A DNA stretch of 64,000 nucleotides from an uncultured Bacilli bacterium (GTDB lineage: Bacteria > Bacillota_I > Bacilli_A > RF39 > UBA660), in NCBI GenBank assembly GCA_944358375.1, contig CALVQT010000001.1, positions 1 through 64,000 on the forward strand, read 5' to 3'. Positions 28,377 through 36,893 of this stretch are shown piece by piece. The translations under genes and the position numbers were made by a program. Under the pieces are notes generated by a model. That model was not told the DNA's origin, ran no database searches, and was given only the letters and a program-made list of their open reading frames with translations. Numbering within the stretch: the stretch's first letter is position 1; every line of letters begins with the position of its first letter.

Positions 28377-29160
28377 TTAAGAAATAGGTATTAATAATTC
28401 TTGATTTATTTGTAAAATAGTTGTGGATAAATTATTTAACTTTTTAATATTAGCGACAGTTGTATTATATTTTTTAGCAATAGAATACAATGTATCACCT
28501 TTTTTAACAACATATGTAATATAATTGTTTGGTATTTTCAATATTTGATTAATTTGTATAATATTTGAAGTTAAATTATTTAATTTCTTTATTTCATCTA
28601 CTGTTGTATTGTATTTATTAGCTATTGAATATAAATTATCTCCTTTTTTAACAGTGTATTTTATAAAAGAACTTTCATTAGTAGAATCTTGGGCGTCGTT
28701 AGTAGTATTAATTTTTAGTATTTGTCCTATTTTTAAATTATTAGAACTTAAATTATTTAATTTCTTAAGATTATCTACAGTTGTATTAAATTTTCTTGCA
28801 ATAGCCCATAATGTATCACCTTTTTTAACAACGTAAGAATCATTATTATTTGGTATATATGGTACATTTAAATATTCAGTAACTGCTCTAACTACAGCTT
28901 CTGCATAATTTTCATAATTATTTTTAATTTGATCTACATCATCTTTCGTACTATCAATAAATCCGTATTCTATAATTATACTCTCATTATTGGCTGTATC
29001 TCTTAACATAAAATAGTAATCTTTTTGTGGATTACTTGGAAGTCTTAATTGATAATATTTTCGTATATTTTGACCTTCTTTTTCTAATTCATTCAATATT
29101 AATTTAGATAGTGTAGATGTATTTCTTAAAGCATATATTACTTCGGCACCATCTCCACCT
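28377..29160 (-). pseudogene. N-acetylmuramoyl-L-alanine amidase, C-terminal half with three LysM domains
   Basis: The frame is open from the junction at 29160 and begins GDGAEVIYALRNTSTLSKLI, then QNIRKYYQLRLPSNPQKDYY and IIIEYGFIDSTKDD; this is the second half of an amidase_3 domain, including the catalytic glutamate of EYGF. Three LysM peptidoglycan-binding domains follow, each starting YVVKKGDTL or YTVKKGDNL and ending LKIGQILKI or similar. The first half with the zinc histidines is absent here and lies at 41.9-42.2 kb on the same strand. The gene is therefore split by the 12.76-kb insertion. The TTG at 29096 is only an internal codon. Excision of the insert would restore a protein of about 346 residues. 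Confidence 0.9.
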
Positions 29161-29186
29161 GGTGAGTTTAGTTTCCATTAGTAAAA
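29158..29186. other. Left attachment site of the integrated element
   Basis: The amidase frame breaks here. CCT at 29158-29160 is shared with the right junction (41915-41917). Immediately inside lies GAGTTTAGTTTCCATTA (29164-29180), whose reverse complement matches 14 of 17 bases of TAATGGTAAGTGAACTC at the other end. Confidence 0.85.
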
Positions 29187-29225
29187 TTAATCGATGACTT
29201 TTACTTAGCCATCAATTATATTATT

Positions 29226-29804
29226 TTAATTATCTGTTTGTAATTTTAAAGTTTTTACCATACTATTTGTTAATGTTGATTTTGCAAATTGTTCTTCTAA
29301 TATTAAAACACTATTTTTATATCTGCTGTATGCTTTATCATAGTTTCCTTGTTCTATTTGTTCAACACAGTAATCAACTATATTATCGTATATATAATCA
29401 TAAATAATATCAGATTTTTCTTCTCTATTAATTGTTTCAACAATTATTGGTGCTACTTCATAGTAATGTTCTATATCTTCCTTTGAAACAAAATTATCTC
29501 TAAACCATCTTAATACTGTTAATTCGTAACAATTGTCATCAAATTTCTCTTGAAAATATTTCATACAAGCAGAAGTCAAATAACAACCGCCAGATCCTGA
29601 ACTTGTATCACTTTTATCAGGTCCATGTGTTGTAGAACTCCATGAGCCCTTATCATAATTTACATTAACATGAGCTGCATCATGTGGTTTATCAACCGCT
29701 CCTCCATAAAAACTAACATGATCATTCCCTTTTTTATCAGTTGTTATTTTTATAGTAACCCCTTTATCATTTACATAATTTCCATACTTATCTCTATCTG
29801 CCAT
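29226..29804 (-). CDS. CFI-box-CTERM-like protein, element cargo
   Basis: The 192-residue protein has a glycine- and lysine-rich head (DRDKYGNYVNDKGVTIKITT, then FYGGAVDKPHDAAH) joined by a serine-glycine linker to GGCYLTSACMKYF followed by YELTVLRWFRDNFV. The last part matches the CFI-box-CTERM pattern, a cysteine-containing tail motif of unknown role; the head is not recognised. The start at 29804 follows a good GGGAGGTG site. It overlaps the end of the next gene upstream by 11 bases, so the two are translationally coupled. It is the gene closest to the left end of the element. Confidence 0.7.
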   Translation of the reverse strand: MADRDKYGNYVNDKGVTIKITTDKKGNDHVSFYGGAVDKPHDAAHVNVNYDKGSWSSTTHGPDKSDTSSGSGGCYLTSACMKYFQEKFDDNCYELTVLRWFRDNFVSKEDIEHYYEVAPIIVETINREEKSDIIYDYIYDNIVDYCVEQIEQGNYDKAYSRYKNSVLILEEQFAKSTLTNSMVKTLKLQTDN

Positions 29805-30153
29805 TATTAACACCTCCCATTTTAATTTCTGACATCCTTAAAGAAATAATTGCATCTAACCACACCAAAGACCACTCAGCAAAATAAGATTTCAAAGATT
29901 TCGTTTCAGTATCTAAATCAATTAAATCAAATTTAATATTTTGTAATATTTCTTCATTTATAGATACTAAACTTTCTTTATTCACATATGTTGCTAAAAT
30001 CGAATTAATTTCAACTAAAACTTTTTCAAAATTTTCTTTTTGCTCTTTGTATATATCTAATTGAGTTGAAGCTGTAACATAATAAATTAAGTTTTTAAAA
30101 GCATAATCGATATTTTCTCTTGTTGGGCGTCCTACGTTAAAAGTTTCTTCCAT
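29794..30153 (-). CDS. Hypothetical protein, coupled to the CFI-box gene
   Basis: The 119-residue protein is helical and acidic, without signal peptide, membrane segment or recognised family (begins MEETFNVGRPTRENIDYAFK). A GGAAA-rich ribosome site is present. It overlaps the following gene by 11 bases and lies downstream of the serine recombinase, so it belongs to the element. It may be a partner of the CFI-box protein; nothing else can be said. Confidence 0.7.
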   Translation of the reverse strand: MEETFNVGRPTRENIDYAFKNLIYYVTASTQLDIYKEQKENFEKVLVEINSILATYVNKESLVSINEEILQNIKFDLIDLDTETKSLKSYFAEWSLVWLDAIISLRMSEIKMGGVNNGR

Positions 30154-30225
30154 TACAAAGTTTCCTTTCTTGTCTTTTATTATAGACTTTTTTTAAAATA
30201 AATCAATAATTATAATAATTAAATT

Positions 30226-31878
30226 CTATTTTTCCTTTTTTCCATAAGGATTTCTAACTAAATACCTATTTTCATACATAAAATTAATATCTGGTATTAC
30301 ATCATACTTAAAAATAATAGTTATATTTCTATTTTCATCAATTACTATTTTATCTATTAAAGTATTTATTAACTCTTTTCTGGGTTTCTTTAAATCCAAT
30401 AGTTCTTTTATTTTCTTTGTATAATCCGGAAGTATATTTGCTTTATTCTTTATATTTTGTTTTTTTATTTTTTCTTCTTCAATTATGTCATTAATCTTTT
30501 TTAATTTAATTTCTGACTCTGTAGATAATTCCTTATATAATTCAGGTGAAATTATATTATTACATCTATCACTATATAAAATGGATAACTTATTCATAAT
30601 TTGTTCTTTTTCTTTTAATAAGTCATTTGTTTTTTTATCTATATCTTCTGTTTCTTTATGAATATTTTTTTGTACTTCTTTATTTAATTCTTCTATATTT
30701 ATCTCTTTTATAAATATTGATACTGAATTATTAAATTGTTCTAGTATTTGTTCCTCTAAATAATCATATGGATAAAAGTGTGAACTACATCTTCCTCTCT
30801 TTGGATCTCTAGAATATTTATTACAATTAATAGACCAATAATCAAGTTTTTTTCTATAATAAACAGATAATCTATTACCACACTCTTTACAAAATATTTT
30901 GCCTTCTAAAATTCTTTTTGGTCTTTCTGTTTTTAAACTATAATTTCTAGTTTTTCTTTTTCCTAAAGAATTAACATATTTAAAAGTTTCTTTATTAACT
31001 AAAGGTTCATGAGTATCTTCAACTATTACCCATAAACTTTCATCTAATGTTATTTTCTTCTTTGACTTATAATTTACTTTTGTTTGAGTATGCTGAACCA
31101 TATCTCCAGAATAGATTCTATTGCTTAAAATTTTCTTTACTGTTGATATATTCCAACTATCCCTATCGATTAATCTAGAAGAATAATTTGTTTTCTTATA
31201 TCCTGCTGGTGTAGGAACATTCATATCATTTAATCTTGTTGCTATTTCTGTTGGCCCTATTCCTTCTGCTCTCCACTTGAATATTTTTTTTACAATTGGT
31301 GCAGTTTCTGGATTAGGTATTAAATGTCCTTTATCTAATGGATCTCTCATATATCCATAGCATGGAAGACTTCCTACAAATTTACCACTTTTTCTTTTTT
31401 CATTTAATACATTTCTAATTTTAATAGAATTTTGTTTACTATAATAATCATTACATGCAATTATAAATGTTGAAGAATCATTACTAGCTTGATTTTTAAA
31501 ACTATCATAAGATTCTAATATAGAAATAAATCTTATATTGTTCTCTGGAAAAAATGTTTCAATGTAATAACCAGTCATAACATGATCACGGCCAAGTCTT
31601 GATAAATCTTTTACTATTACACAATTAATTTTTTTATTATTAATATCTTCTAATAAACTTTTAAATCCGGGTCTTTCAAAATCAGTTCCAGAAAATCCAT
31701 CATCAACATATTCTTTAACTAAATTAAAATTATTATTTTTAACATAATTTCTTAATAATTCTTTTTGATTTATTACACTTTCACTATCAGATTCATATTT
31801 TTTGTCCTTATCTTCTTGAGATAATCTTATATAGATTCCAACATTGAAATCTAATCCATTTAAGTAAGTATTATTCAT
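30226..31878 (-). CDS. Large serine recombinase (integrase of the element)
   Basis: The 550-residue protein starts with a resolvase catalytic domain: GIYIRLSQED holds the nucleophilic serine at residue 20, and VKDLSRLGRDHVMTGYYIE the conserved arginines. A recombinase domain follows (GPTEIATRLNDMNVPTPAG, then WNISTVKKILSNRIYSGD), then a zinc ribbon beginning CKECGNRLSVYYRKK, then a coiled coil that in this class controls the direction of recombination. It would insert the element by joining attP to attB in the amidase gene. All visible catalytic motifs are intact, so the element is probably able to excise given its directionality factor. Confidence 0.93.
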   Translation of the reverse strand: MNNTYLNGLDFNVGIYIRLSQEDKDKKYESDSESVINQKELLRNYVKNNNFNLVKEYVDDGFSGTDFERPGFKSLLEDINNKKINCVIVKDLSRLGRDHVMTGYYIETFFPENNIRFISILESYDSFKNQASNDSSTFIIACNDYYSKQNSIKIRNVLNEKRKSGKFVGSLPCYGYMRDPLDKGHLIPNPETAPIVKKIFKWRAEGIGPTEIATRLNDMNVPTPAGYKKTNYSSRLIDRDSWNISTVKKILSNRIYSGDMVQHTQTKVNYKSKKKITLDESLWVIVEDTHEPLVNKETFKYVNSLGKRKTRNYSLKTERPKRILEGKIFCKECGNRLSVYYRKKLDYWSINCNKYSRDPKRGRCSSHFYPYDYLEEQILEQFNNSVSIFIKEINIEELNKEVQKNIHKETEDIDKKTNDLLKEKEQIMNKLSILYSDRCNNIISPELYKELSTESEIKLKKINDIIEEEKIKKQNIKNKANILPDYTKKIKELLDLKKPRKELINTLIDKIVIDENRNITIIFKYDVIPDINFMYENRYLVRNPYGKKEK

Positions 31879-31956
31879 TCATTCCTCCAATCCTCTTACT
31901 TAATTGGGTATTTAGACAAATGAATGATAACATCATTAATGAATAATTGCAAATCA

Positions 31957-32055
31957 TTAATTATTGTTTACTCCTTCTTCTTTCATTATCTCTTCGATTA
32001 AGTACTTCAAAATAAGATCTTTAAATGAAATTTTATTCAAATAGGCTCCTTTCAT
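31957..32055 (-). CDS. Small 32-residue protein next to the recombinase
   Basis: A strong AGGTGG site (about 32063-32068) stands seven bases before the ATG. The frame reads MKGAYLNKISFKDLILKYLI and ends EEIMKEEGVNNN. It is helical and charged, with no known relatives that I recognise. It lies in the 366-base gap directly upstream of the serine recombinase. Small proteins in this place may serve as recombination directionality factors, but that is inference. Confidence 0.55.
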   Translation of the reverse strand: MKGAYLNKISFKDLILKYLIEEIMKEEGVNNN

Positions 32056-32244
32056 ATTTAAACCACCTATTTAAATTTATGTTTAAAATTATTTTTTTAT
32101 CATGCATATATCAACTTCCTTTCTCTTTTTAAATATATAAAATAATTTTATAATAAATATATAATATTAATATTTTTTATATTCTATTTATTATATTATT
32201 ATGGATATAAAGATCCATTGAATGTAAAATATACATCCAATTAA

Positions 32245-32544
32245 TTAGAACATTTCTTCTAAAGTAACGGATGTATATTTATCTTTGTTAATGTAAATTT
32301 TTCTTTGAAATTTATGTTTATATTCCATAGTTATATAATTATTATCTGATAATTCTTTTAATAGTTTAGTTATTCTTCTAGATCCTACTCCTATTAAATT
32401 ACCTAAGTAACTATTATCAGCATAACAATATCCTTCTTTATATGTAAGTAATAACAGTCTAGCATATAACAATTTACCACTATGTCCTATATTCTTATCA
32501 TCAGCTAAAAACATTGGAATTTTTAAATATTTGTCAAAGTTCAT
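32245..32544 (-). CDS. Helix-turn-helix protein, replication-initiator-like
   Basis: The 99-residue protein opens with FDKYLKIPMFLADDKNIGHSGKLLYARLLLL, shown here by its parts KYLKIPMFLAD and GKLLYARLLLL, which matches the N-terminal winged-helix domain of RepA_N/HTH_36 proteins. The recognition helix is probably SRRITKLLKELSDNNYI. Only the DNA-binding part is present, so it could be a regulator or origin-binding protein rather than a full replication initiator. It overlaps the RHH gene upstream by four bases (ATGA), so the two form an operon. Confidence 0.7.
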   Translation of the reverse strand: MNFDKYLKIPMFLADDKNIGHSGKLLYARLLLLTYKEGYCYADNSYLGNLIGVGSRRITKLLKELSDNNYITMEYKHKFQRKIYINKDKYTSVTLEEMF

Positions 32545-32711
32545 TTATCAGTCTCCTTTCTTAATTCTTTAGTATTAATTTTTAACATTTCTAAATAACC
32601 CATTTCCATTAATTGAGTCATCATTTTAGAAATAGATATTTGATAGAAATCTGCCATTAATTTAATTCTATCAAATAGTTCTATTGGTAAATATAATTTA
32701 AATATTCTCAT
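32541..32711 (-). CDS. Ribbon-helix-helix DNA-binding protein
   Basis: The 56-residue protein starts MRIFKLYLPIELFDRIKLMA and continues ISISKMMTQLMEMGYLEML: a beta strand followed by two helices, the arrangement of Arc/CopG repressors. Such proteins bind operators as dimers and often control plasmid copy number or partition. The start at 32711 follows AGGAGG with a six-base gap; the upstream extension to 32789 has no support. It precedes the HTH gene with a four-base overlap. Confidence 0.7.
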   Translation of the reverse strand: MRIFKLYLPIELFDRIKLMADFYQISISKMMTQLMEMGYLEMLKINTKELRKETDK

Positions 32712-32803
32712 AACATTCCTCCTATCTTTATTTAAATTAAACAACAAAAAAGACTTACATTTTATAAGCCTAATTACATAAAATAGCAAACAAAATCCCT
32801 CTA

Positions 32804-32930
32804 AAGGAGAAAATCTCCTTTAATATGTTTAAACTATAACATATGTTTTTTACCCCTTTTCATATTTCATTTTAGTTCTTTGAAATATGTTATAGTTTAA
32901 ACTGTATTCATCTTATATTTCTATAAGATA
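32804..32930. repeat. Folded intergenic DNA with 18-base inverted repeat
   Basis: GTTTAAACTATAACATAT (32827-32844) is repeated exactly in inverse at 32885-32902, separated by 40 bases. Two further hairpins flank it: TAAAGGAGA/TCTCCTTTA near 32804-32823 and ATCTTATA/TATAAGAT near 32911-32930. The region separates the RHH-HTH pair from the next HTH gene on the same strand. It could be an operator pair for the RHH protein, an origin, or a folded leader. Confidence 0.65.
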
Positions 32931-32989
32931 GGTTCTAACATAAGCCTTATATCTTACTGAGCCTCTTATAACTAACGTCCTTTGACTCT

Positions 32990-33247
32990 TTAGTTAAGTG
33001 TTACTGTGTACATTCCGTTTGAGTATTCTTGATATATTAGATAATTTAACTCTTCTAATATCTTAAGACTTTTTCTCAAACCTTTGTTTTTGATGTTAAC
33101 TACTTGCTGTATCTCTCCTACATTTATATCTGTTATTATTCTTCCGAATCCCTTGGTGTAAATGTAAGAGTAGATATATTTAGTCTCTTTTGGAATATTT
33201 TTATTCTTCCAAATCTCTTTTGGTACTTCTAAATACCTAATTCTCAT
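32990..33247 (-). CDS. Helix-turn-helix (HTH_36-like) DNA-binding protein
   Basis: The 85-residue protein begins MRIRYLEVPKEIWKNKNIPK, followed by ETKYIYSYIYTKGFGRI and a helix-turn-helix (VGEIQQVVNIKNKGLRKSLK, then a wing). The layout matches HTH_36 domains found in plasmid replication and regulatory proteins. It is the first gene of the leftward operon and is read from a consensus promoter that faces the XRE gene. It is likely a regulator or origin-binding protein of the element. Confidence 0.65.
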   Translation of the reverse strand: MRIRYLEVPKEIWKNKNIPKETKYIYSYIYTKGFGRIITDINVGEIQQVVNIKNKGLRKSLKILEELNYLIYQEYSNGMYTVTLN

Positions 33248-33297
33248 CTACTCTATCTGTCTCCTTTCTATTGATGTAAAACTCATCAATTGCAATT

Positions 33298-33326
33298 ACT
33301 ATACTATTATATATTGAGTTTGTCAA
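33298..33326 (-). promoter_or_regulatory. Leftward consensus promoter of the element
   Basis: On the minus strand TTGACA (33321-33326) and TATAGT (33298-33303) are 17 bases apart. The promoter drives the HTH operon and lies back to back with the XRE promoter. Confidence 0.75.
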
Positions 33327-33345
33327 TACTTTTTTATACAATTTG

Positions 33346-33374
33346 TTGACTTTTACATCACATTGTGATATTAT
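33346..33374 (+). promoter_or_regulatory. XRE promoter with operator between -35 and -10
   Basis: TTGACT (33346-33351) and TATTAT (33369-33374) are 17 bases apart. The spacer contains ATCACATTGTGAT (33357-33369), a palindrome about one central base. A protein bound there would block RNA polymerase; the XRE protein encoded downstream is the obvious candidate. Confidence 0.7.
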
Positions 33375-33403
33375 TAACTTGTATTTGAAAGAGGTGTATT
33401 TTT

Positions 33404-33934
33404 ATGCGTAAAAATAATACAACTGAATTAGGAGAATTAATTAAAAATAAAAGAGAAGAATTGGGTATTTCACAAAGAGCTCTTGCTCGTGAAGTTAATA
33501 TGGATTGTGCTGAAGTTTCTCGAATTGAAGCTGGTAAAAGACAAAAACCTAATATTCTCTACTTAAAAGGTATATCTGAAACACTTAATATTAGTTTAGT
33601 ACAATTAATGAAACTTGCCGGATATAGTGATGTAGAAATAAATTGGGGTACTGATTTTTCAAATAAAAGATCAACTACTGATTACCAAAAACAAATTGAA
33701 AGCTATGAAAAGTTTTATTTTGATGTATTAGAAGATATAGAAATTAGAAGAAAAAGTGCATTTGAATGTAAAGGCATATTTGCTGATATTATAGATAGAA
33801 TTGATAACCCTGGATATTATTCATCAGAAATAACTTTAAAAGATATTTCAGAAAAACTAAAAGAAGCCTCAAGAGTAATAAACAAAAATATGGAAAAATT
33901 TGATAAAGATAAATTACCTAAAAACTTATTTTAA
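33404..33934 (+). CDS. XRE-family regulator of the element
   Basis: The 176-residue protein has an N-terminal HTH: LIKNKREELGISQRALAREV, then MDCAEVSRIEAGKRQ, typical of Cro/C1 and SinR relatives. The C-terminal 100 residues form an unassigned helical domain that may dimerise or sense a signal. It is transcribed divergently from the leftward HTH operon, and its promoter contains a palindrome. This is the usual layout of the master switch of an integrative element, so it probably controls excision or replication genes and its own synthesis. Confidence 0.85.
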   Translation: MRKNNTTELGELIKNKREELGISQRALAREVNMDCAEVSRIEAGKRQKPNILYLKGISETLNISLVQLMKLAGYSDVEINWGTDFSNKRSTTDYQKQIESYEKFYFDVLEDIEIRRKSAFECKGIFADIIDRIDNPGYYSSEITLKDISEKLKEASRVINKNMEKFDKDKLPKNLF

Positions 33935-34368
33935 TAACTATCCTACTTTATCTGATTTTTTTATGCAAAAATTACATTCTTAAATAAGCAGGATAAGAAG
34001 ATGGCGCCACAAAGTAAAAAATCCTTATAAAATAAGGAAACTTAGTGGTGCCATTCTTATTTCGTACTTACGAAATTCATCCTACTTAGTAGGTTGAGAT
34101 AAAGGATAATTAATAGGTTTATCATTATTTTATAAGACAATTAATATCTTATATATCATCCTACATTTGAAAAATATAGGGAAATAGTAGGATAGTAGAC
34201 TTTGTTACAAAAATTCGCACACAAAAAACTCAAGTTATTAAAATTAGATAAAAATAAAAAATGAAATAATATAGACATAGTTCTTACCAACTAATTATTT
34301 CATTTCTTTAAATTTTTATAAAAATAGATGAATATTATTCCAGCTGATTTTAATATTAAATTTAATTT
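33935..34368. other. Folded non-coding region, candidate origin or structured RNA
   Basis: No gene is visible in 434 bases. Four hairpins follow each other. First, 33995-34014 pairs imperfectly with 34041-34060, enclosing a perfect TCCTTAT/ATAAGGA hairpin (34022-34038). Second, ATTTCGTA/TACGAAAT at 34059-34076. Third, CCTAC/GTAGG at 34081-34093. Fourth, ATCCTAC (34158-34164) with GTAGGAT (34187-34193). ATCCTAC or its complement occurs at 33940, 34079, 34158 and 34187, with a fifth partial copy, GTAGG, at 34089, like iterons. A mobilisation or replication origin fits best; a structured RNA is an alternative. Confidence 0.55.
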
Positions 34369-35541
34369 CTATCGTTCATCAATACTAAATAATTTTTCTG
34401 CCATTGTTCTAATAACATCTACATTAACAGCATTTCCGAACTGTTTATAAGCTTGTTGATCTATTTCATTAGGAACAAATGTATCTGGGAAACTTTGTAA
34501 TCTTGCCGCTTCTCTAACAGTTAGTTTTCTTTTGTATTTACCAACAATTGGAATTTGAACCATAGCAACTAATGCAGGAAAACAAGTTGGCTTTTTTACC
34601 CTAATCCCTGAAGGTCTGCATTGAATCAAACCATCCCACAATGTATCAATACTATCCCCTGCTTGCCATTCCATTTTTCTTTGCGTAGGTGTAAAATCTT
34701 TTAAATTATTATATTTTTTTAACCACTCATTAATAAATTCTTTATTATTCTTATAAAGTTCATTATTTTTTCTAACAAATTCTGCTTTCCACTCTGGCAT
34801 TTCTTTTGTTGGCTTTTTTTTAAAATATTCAGCCCATATTGGGAATCCTATAATTTTTTCATCAATCCCTTTATAAAATTCATCCCACGCATTTAAAATG
34901 TATTCTTCTTTATCACTTATATAATATTTATCTTCTACTCGTTTATTTACTAATATATCTTCAATATTATTTTCTTCTTTTGTTTTTAAATTATCTAAAC
35001 ATATTTCTAAATCATTATCTTTATTTTCAGGGTCATATATACCTAAAATAACTACTCTTTCTCTCAATTGAGGAACTCCTAATTGATGTGGACTTAGAAT
35101 AATAGGTTTTGGTGTTAGCCTGTAACCTATATCTTTTAAATGTTTATAAATTGTTTTCCATGTATTTCCACTATCATGAGAAACAAGATTTCGAACGTTT
35201 TCTAAAATTATATATTTTGTTTTATGATATTTAAGTATTCTCTCTATTTCAAAAAATAAAGTACCTTTTGTTTCATCTTTAAATCCAAGTTGTTTACCCG
35301 CTTTTGAAAACGCTTGGCATGGGAAACCAGCACATAAGACTTCGTGCTTAGGTATATCTTTTTCATTAACCTCTCTAATATTGCAATCTGCATTTATTCC
35401 ATAATTTTTATTATAAGTTTCTATAGCATACTTATCTATTTCAGAAGCAAAAACACATTTGCCCCCAAGTTGTTCCATAGCTTGATGAAATCCACCGATA
35501 CCTGCAAATAAATCGATAAATTTGAATTCTTTTCTTTTCAT
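34369..35541 (-). CDS. DNA cytosine-5 methyltransferase of a type II R-M system
   Basis: The 390-residue enzyme shows all main motifs: I FIDLFAGIGGF (residues 8-18), IV GFPCQAFS with the catalytic cysteine at 75, VI ENV at 114-116, VIII QLRERV at 158-163, IX RLQSFPD and X GNAVNVDV. It transfers a methyl group from SAM to C5 of cytosine in a target sequence set by the variable region, about residues 175-330; the target cannot be read from the sequence. The neighbouring upstream gene encodes the cognate endonuclease. The start at 35541 follows GGTGG; the TTG further upstream does not have a ribosome site. Confidence 0.93.
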   Translation of the reverse strand: MKRKEFKFIDLFAGIGGFHQAMEQLGGKCVFASEIDKYAIETYNKNYGINADCNIREVNEKDIPKHEVLCAGFPCQAFSKAGKQLGFKDETKGTLFFEIERILKYHKTKYIILENVRNLVSHDSGNTWKTIYKHLKDIGYRLTPKPIILSPHQLGVPQLRERVVILGIYDPENKDNDLEICLDNLKTKEENNIEDILVNKRVEDKYYISDKEEYILNAWDEFYKGIDEKIIGFPIWAEYFKKKPTKEMPEWKAEFVRKNNELYKNNKEFINEWLKKYNNLKDFTPTQRKMEWQAGDSIDTLWDGLIQCRPSGIRVKKPTCFPALVAMVQIPIVGKYKRKLTVREAARLQSFPDTFVPNEIDQQAYKQFGNAVNVDVIRTMAEKLFSIDER

Positions 35542-35589
35542 TTTTACCACCCTATACAATTATAATCTATTTTGTTTGAAAAAGCTACC

Positions 35590-36867
35590 CTAATCTGACA
35601 ATAATTCACTTAAAATTATTTCTTCTTCTGTTAGTTTATCCAAATTAATTACAAGTTTATCTCTCCTTATGTTTCCGTTTGGATTTTTTAAACCTCTAAG
35701 CAGGGTATGTTTAGTTAATCCTTTACTATCTATTGTAATAACTTTTATTTCTTTTGGTATAAACTTTGTTTTTAATTTCCTATGTTTCTTTTTTTTAGCA
35801 ATATTATCGAGTTGATTTTTGCTTAAACCACCCTTTAACTCGTTACGCCAATCACTAAATTCCCTATCCACTTCTTTTTCTGCATCTCCACTTAAAATAA
35901 TAAACCCAATTTTTCCATAGTCATTTAAAGCTAATTCTATTGCTTCCATATCATTTGTTATTATTTGATTATTATCATTAACATGTACTTTAAAATCCCA
36001 TGGTATATTATAAAAACTATCAAAGACCGTTTTTCCATATCTAGGTCCAGGAATTTCTAATAATTGCTCAATTCTACTCTCTTCTCGTCTTAATTCTCTT
36101 TGCATTAAATATTCTAAAAAGAATCCTTGCCATTCTGTTTGAGCCCAATTTCTATAATTATTTTCTTTCATTTCTTTTAAACATTCTTTACCGTCCCAAA
36201 CAGAATTTCTTCCAATCAAATCTTCTTTTAAATAACCAACTATTCCGTCTAAAAACATATATTCATCAATATCTTTATTAAATTCATTTAAATATTCAAT
36301 AAAAGAAATTTGATGTTCCAGATAAAAATAATTATAGTTTATGAAATCATTTAAATATTCTGGTTTAAAACAATATATATTATTTCCAACTTTATCTTTT
36401 CTTTGACTTACACCATTTTTTGCAGCTAATAATATATCATTGGTATATACGTGACTTGATTTTGATTTTCCTGCTTTCTTATTAGAACTAGAATCCCACG
36501 CTACTAAAATTAAATTATTTTCATCATATAAATATAAACCTATCATCAATGTTATATTATCATGAGTATTATCTTTTTCTAAAAAACTTCTATCTGCAGA
36601 ATCAGACAATTGCATACGTTTTTTATATTTTGGATGAGGTTTTCCTAAATATGTTACACATGATAAATATAAATTTATTTGAGTTATCCCACTGCTAAAA
36701 GACATTCTAAAATTATATGGTTGTTGTTTTTTATTTATCCACTCTATATCTACATTACTTTTTTTTAATATTTTTTCAAATATATCACATTTTTTATTGT
36801 TTGAACGTATATATTTATCATATCCCTCAATTATTTCCTCATTATATACTTGTTGAACTAAAAACAT
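35590..36867 (-). CDS. Type II restriction endonuclease, unknown specificity
   Basis: The 425-residue protein lies 48 bases upstream of the cytosine methyltransferase in the same direction. A PD-(D/E)XK-like nuclease site is visible in the second half: GPRYGKTVFDSFYNIPWDFK gives D283 and the pair D291-x-K293, with E245 (AQTEWQGFF) as a possible helper. The remainder has no recognised domain and presumably includes the target-recognition part. The pairing with the methyltransferase supports restriction; the isoschizomer group is unknown. The ATG at 36867 follows AGGTGG directly; the GTG three codons upstream is part of the site. Confidence 0.8.
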   Translation of the reverse strand: MFLVQQVYNEEIIEGYDKYIRSNNKKCDIFEKILKKSNVDIEWINKKQQPYNFRMSFSSGITQINLYLSCVTYLGKPHPKYKKRMQLSDSADRSFLEKDNTHDNITLMIGLYLYDENNLILVAWDSSSNKKAGKSKSSHVYTNDILLAAKNGVSQRKDKVGNNIYCFKPEYLNDFINYNYFYLEHQISFIEYLNEFNKDIDEYMFLDGIVGYLKEDLIGRNSVWDGKECLKEMKENNYRNWAQTEWQGFFLEYLMQRELRREESRIEQLLEIPGPRYGKTVFDSFYNIPWDFKVHVNDNNQIITNDMEAIELALNDYGKIGFIILSGDAEKEVDREFSDWRNELKGGLSKNQLDNIAKKKKHRKLKTKFIPKEIKVITIDSKGLTKHTLLRGLKNPNGNIRRDKLVINLDKLTEEEIILSELLSD

Positions 36868-36883
36868 ATTAACCACCTATATA

Positions 36884-36892
36884 ATTATAACA
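36884..36892 (-). promoter_or_regulatory. Extended -10 promoter of the R-M pair
   Basis: The minus strand reads TGTTATAAT here, directly after the terminator of the upstream ATPase gene and 17 bases before the endonuclease start. The R-M pair can thus be expressed independently. Confidence 0.6.
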
Positions 36893-36893
36893 T

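Noticed and set aside
28377..29096. LysM protein as an independent gene starting at TTG 29096
   Set aside because: The TTG lies within conserved amidase sequence that continues upstream to the junction, and there is no ribosome site before it.
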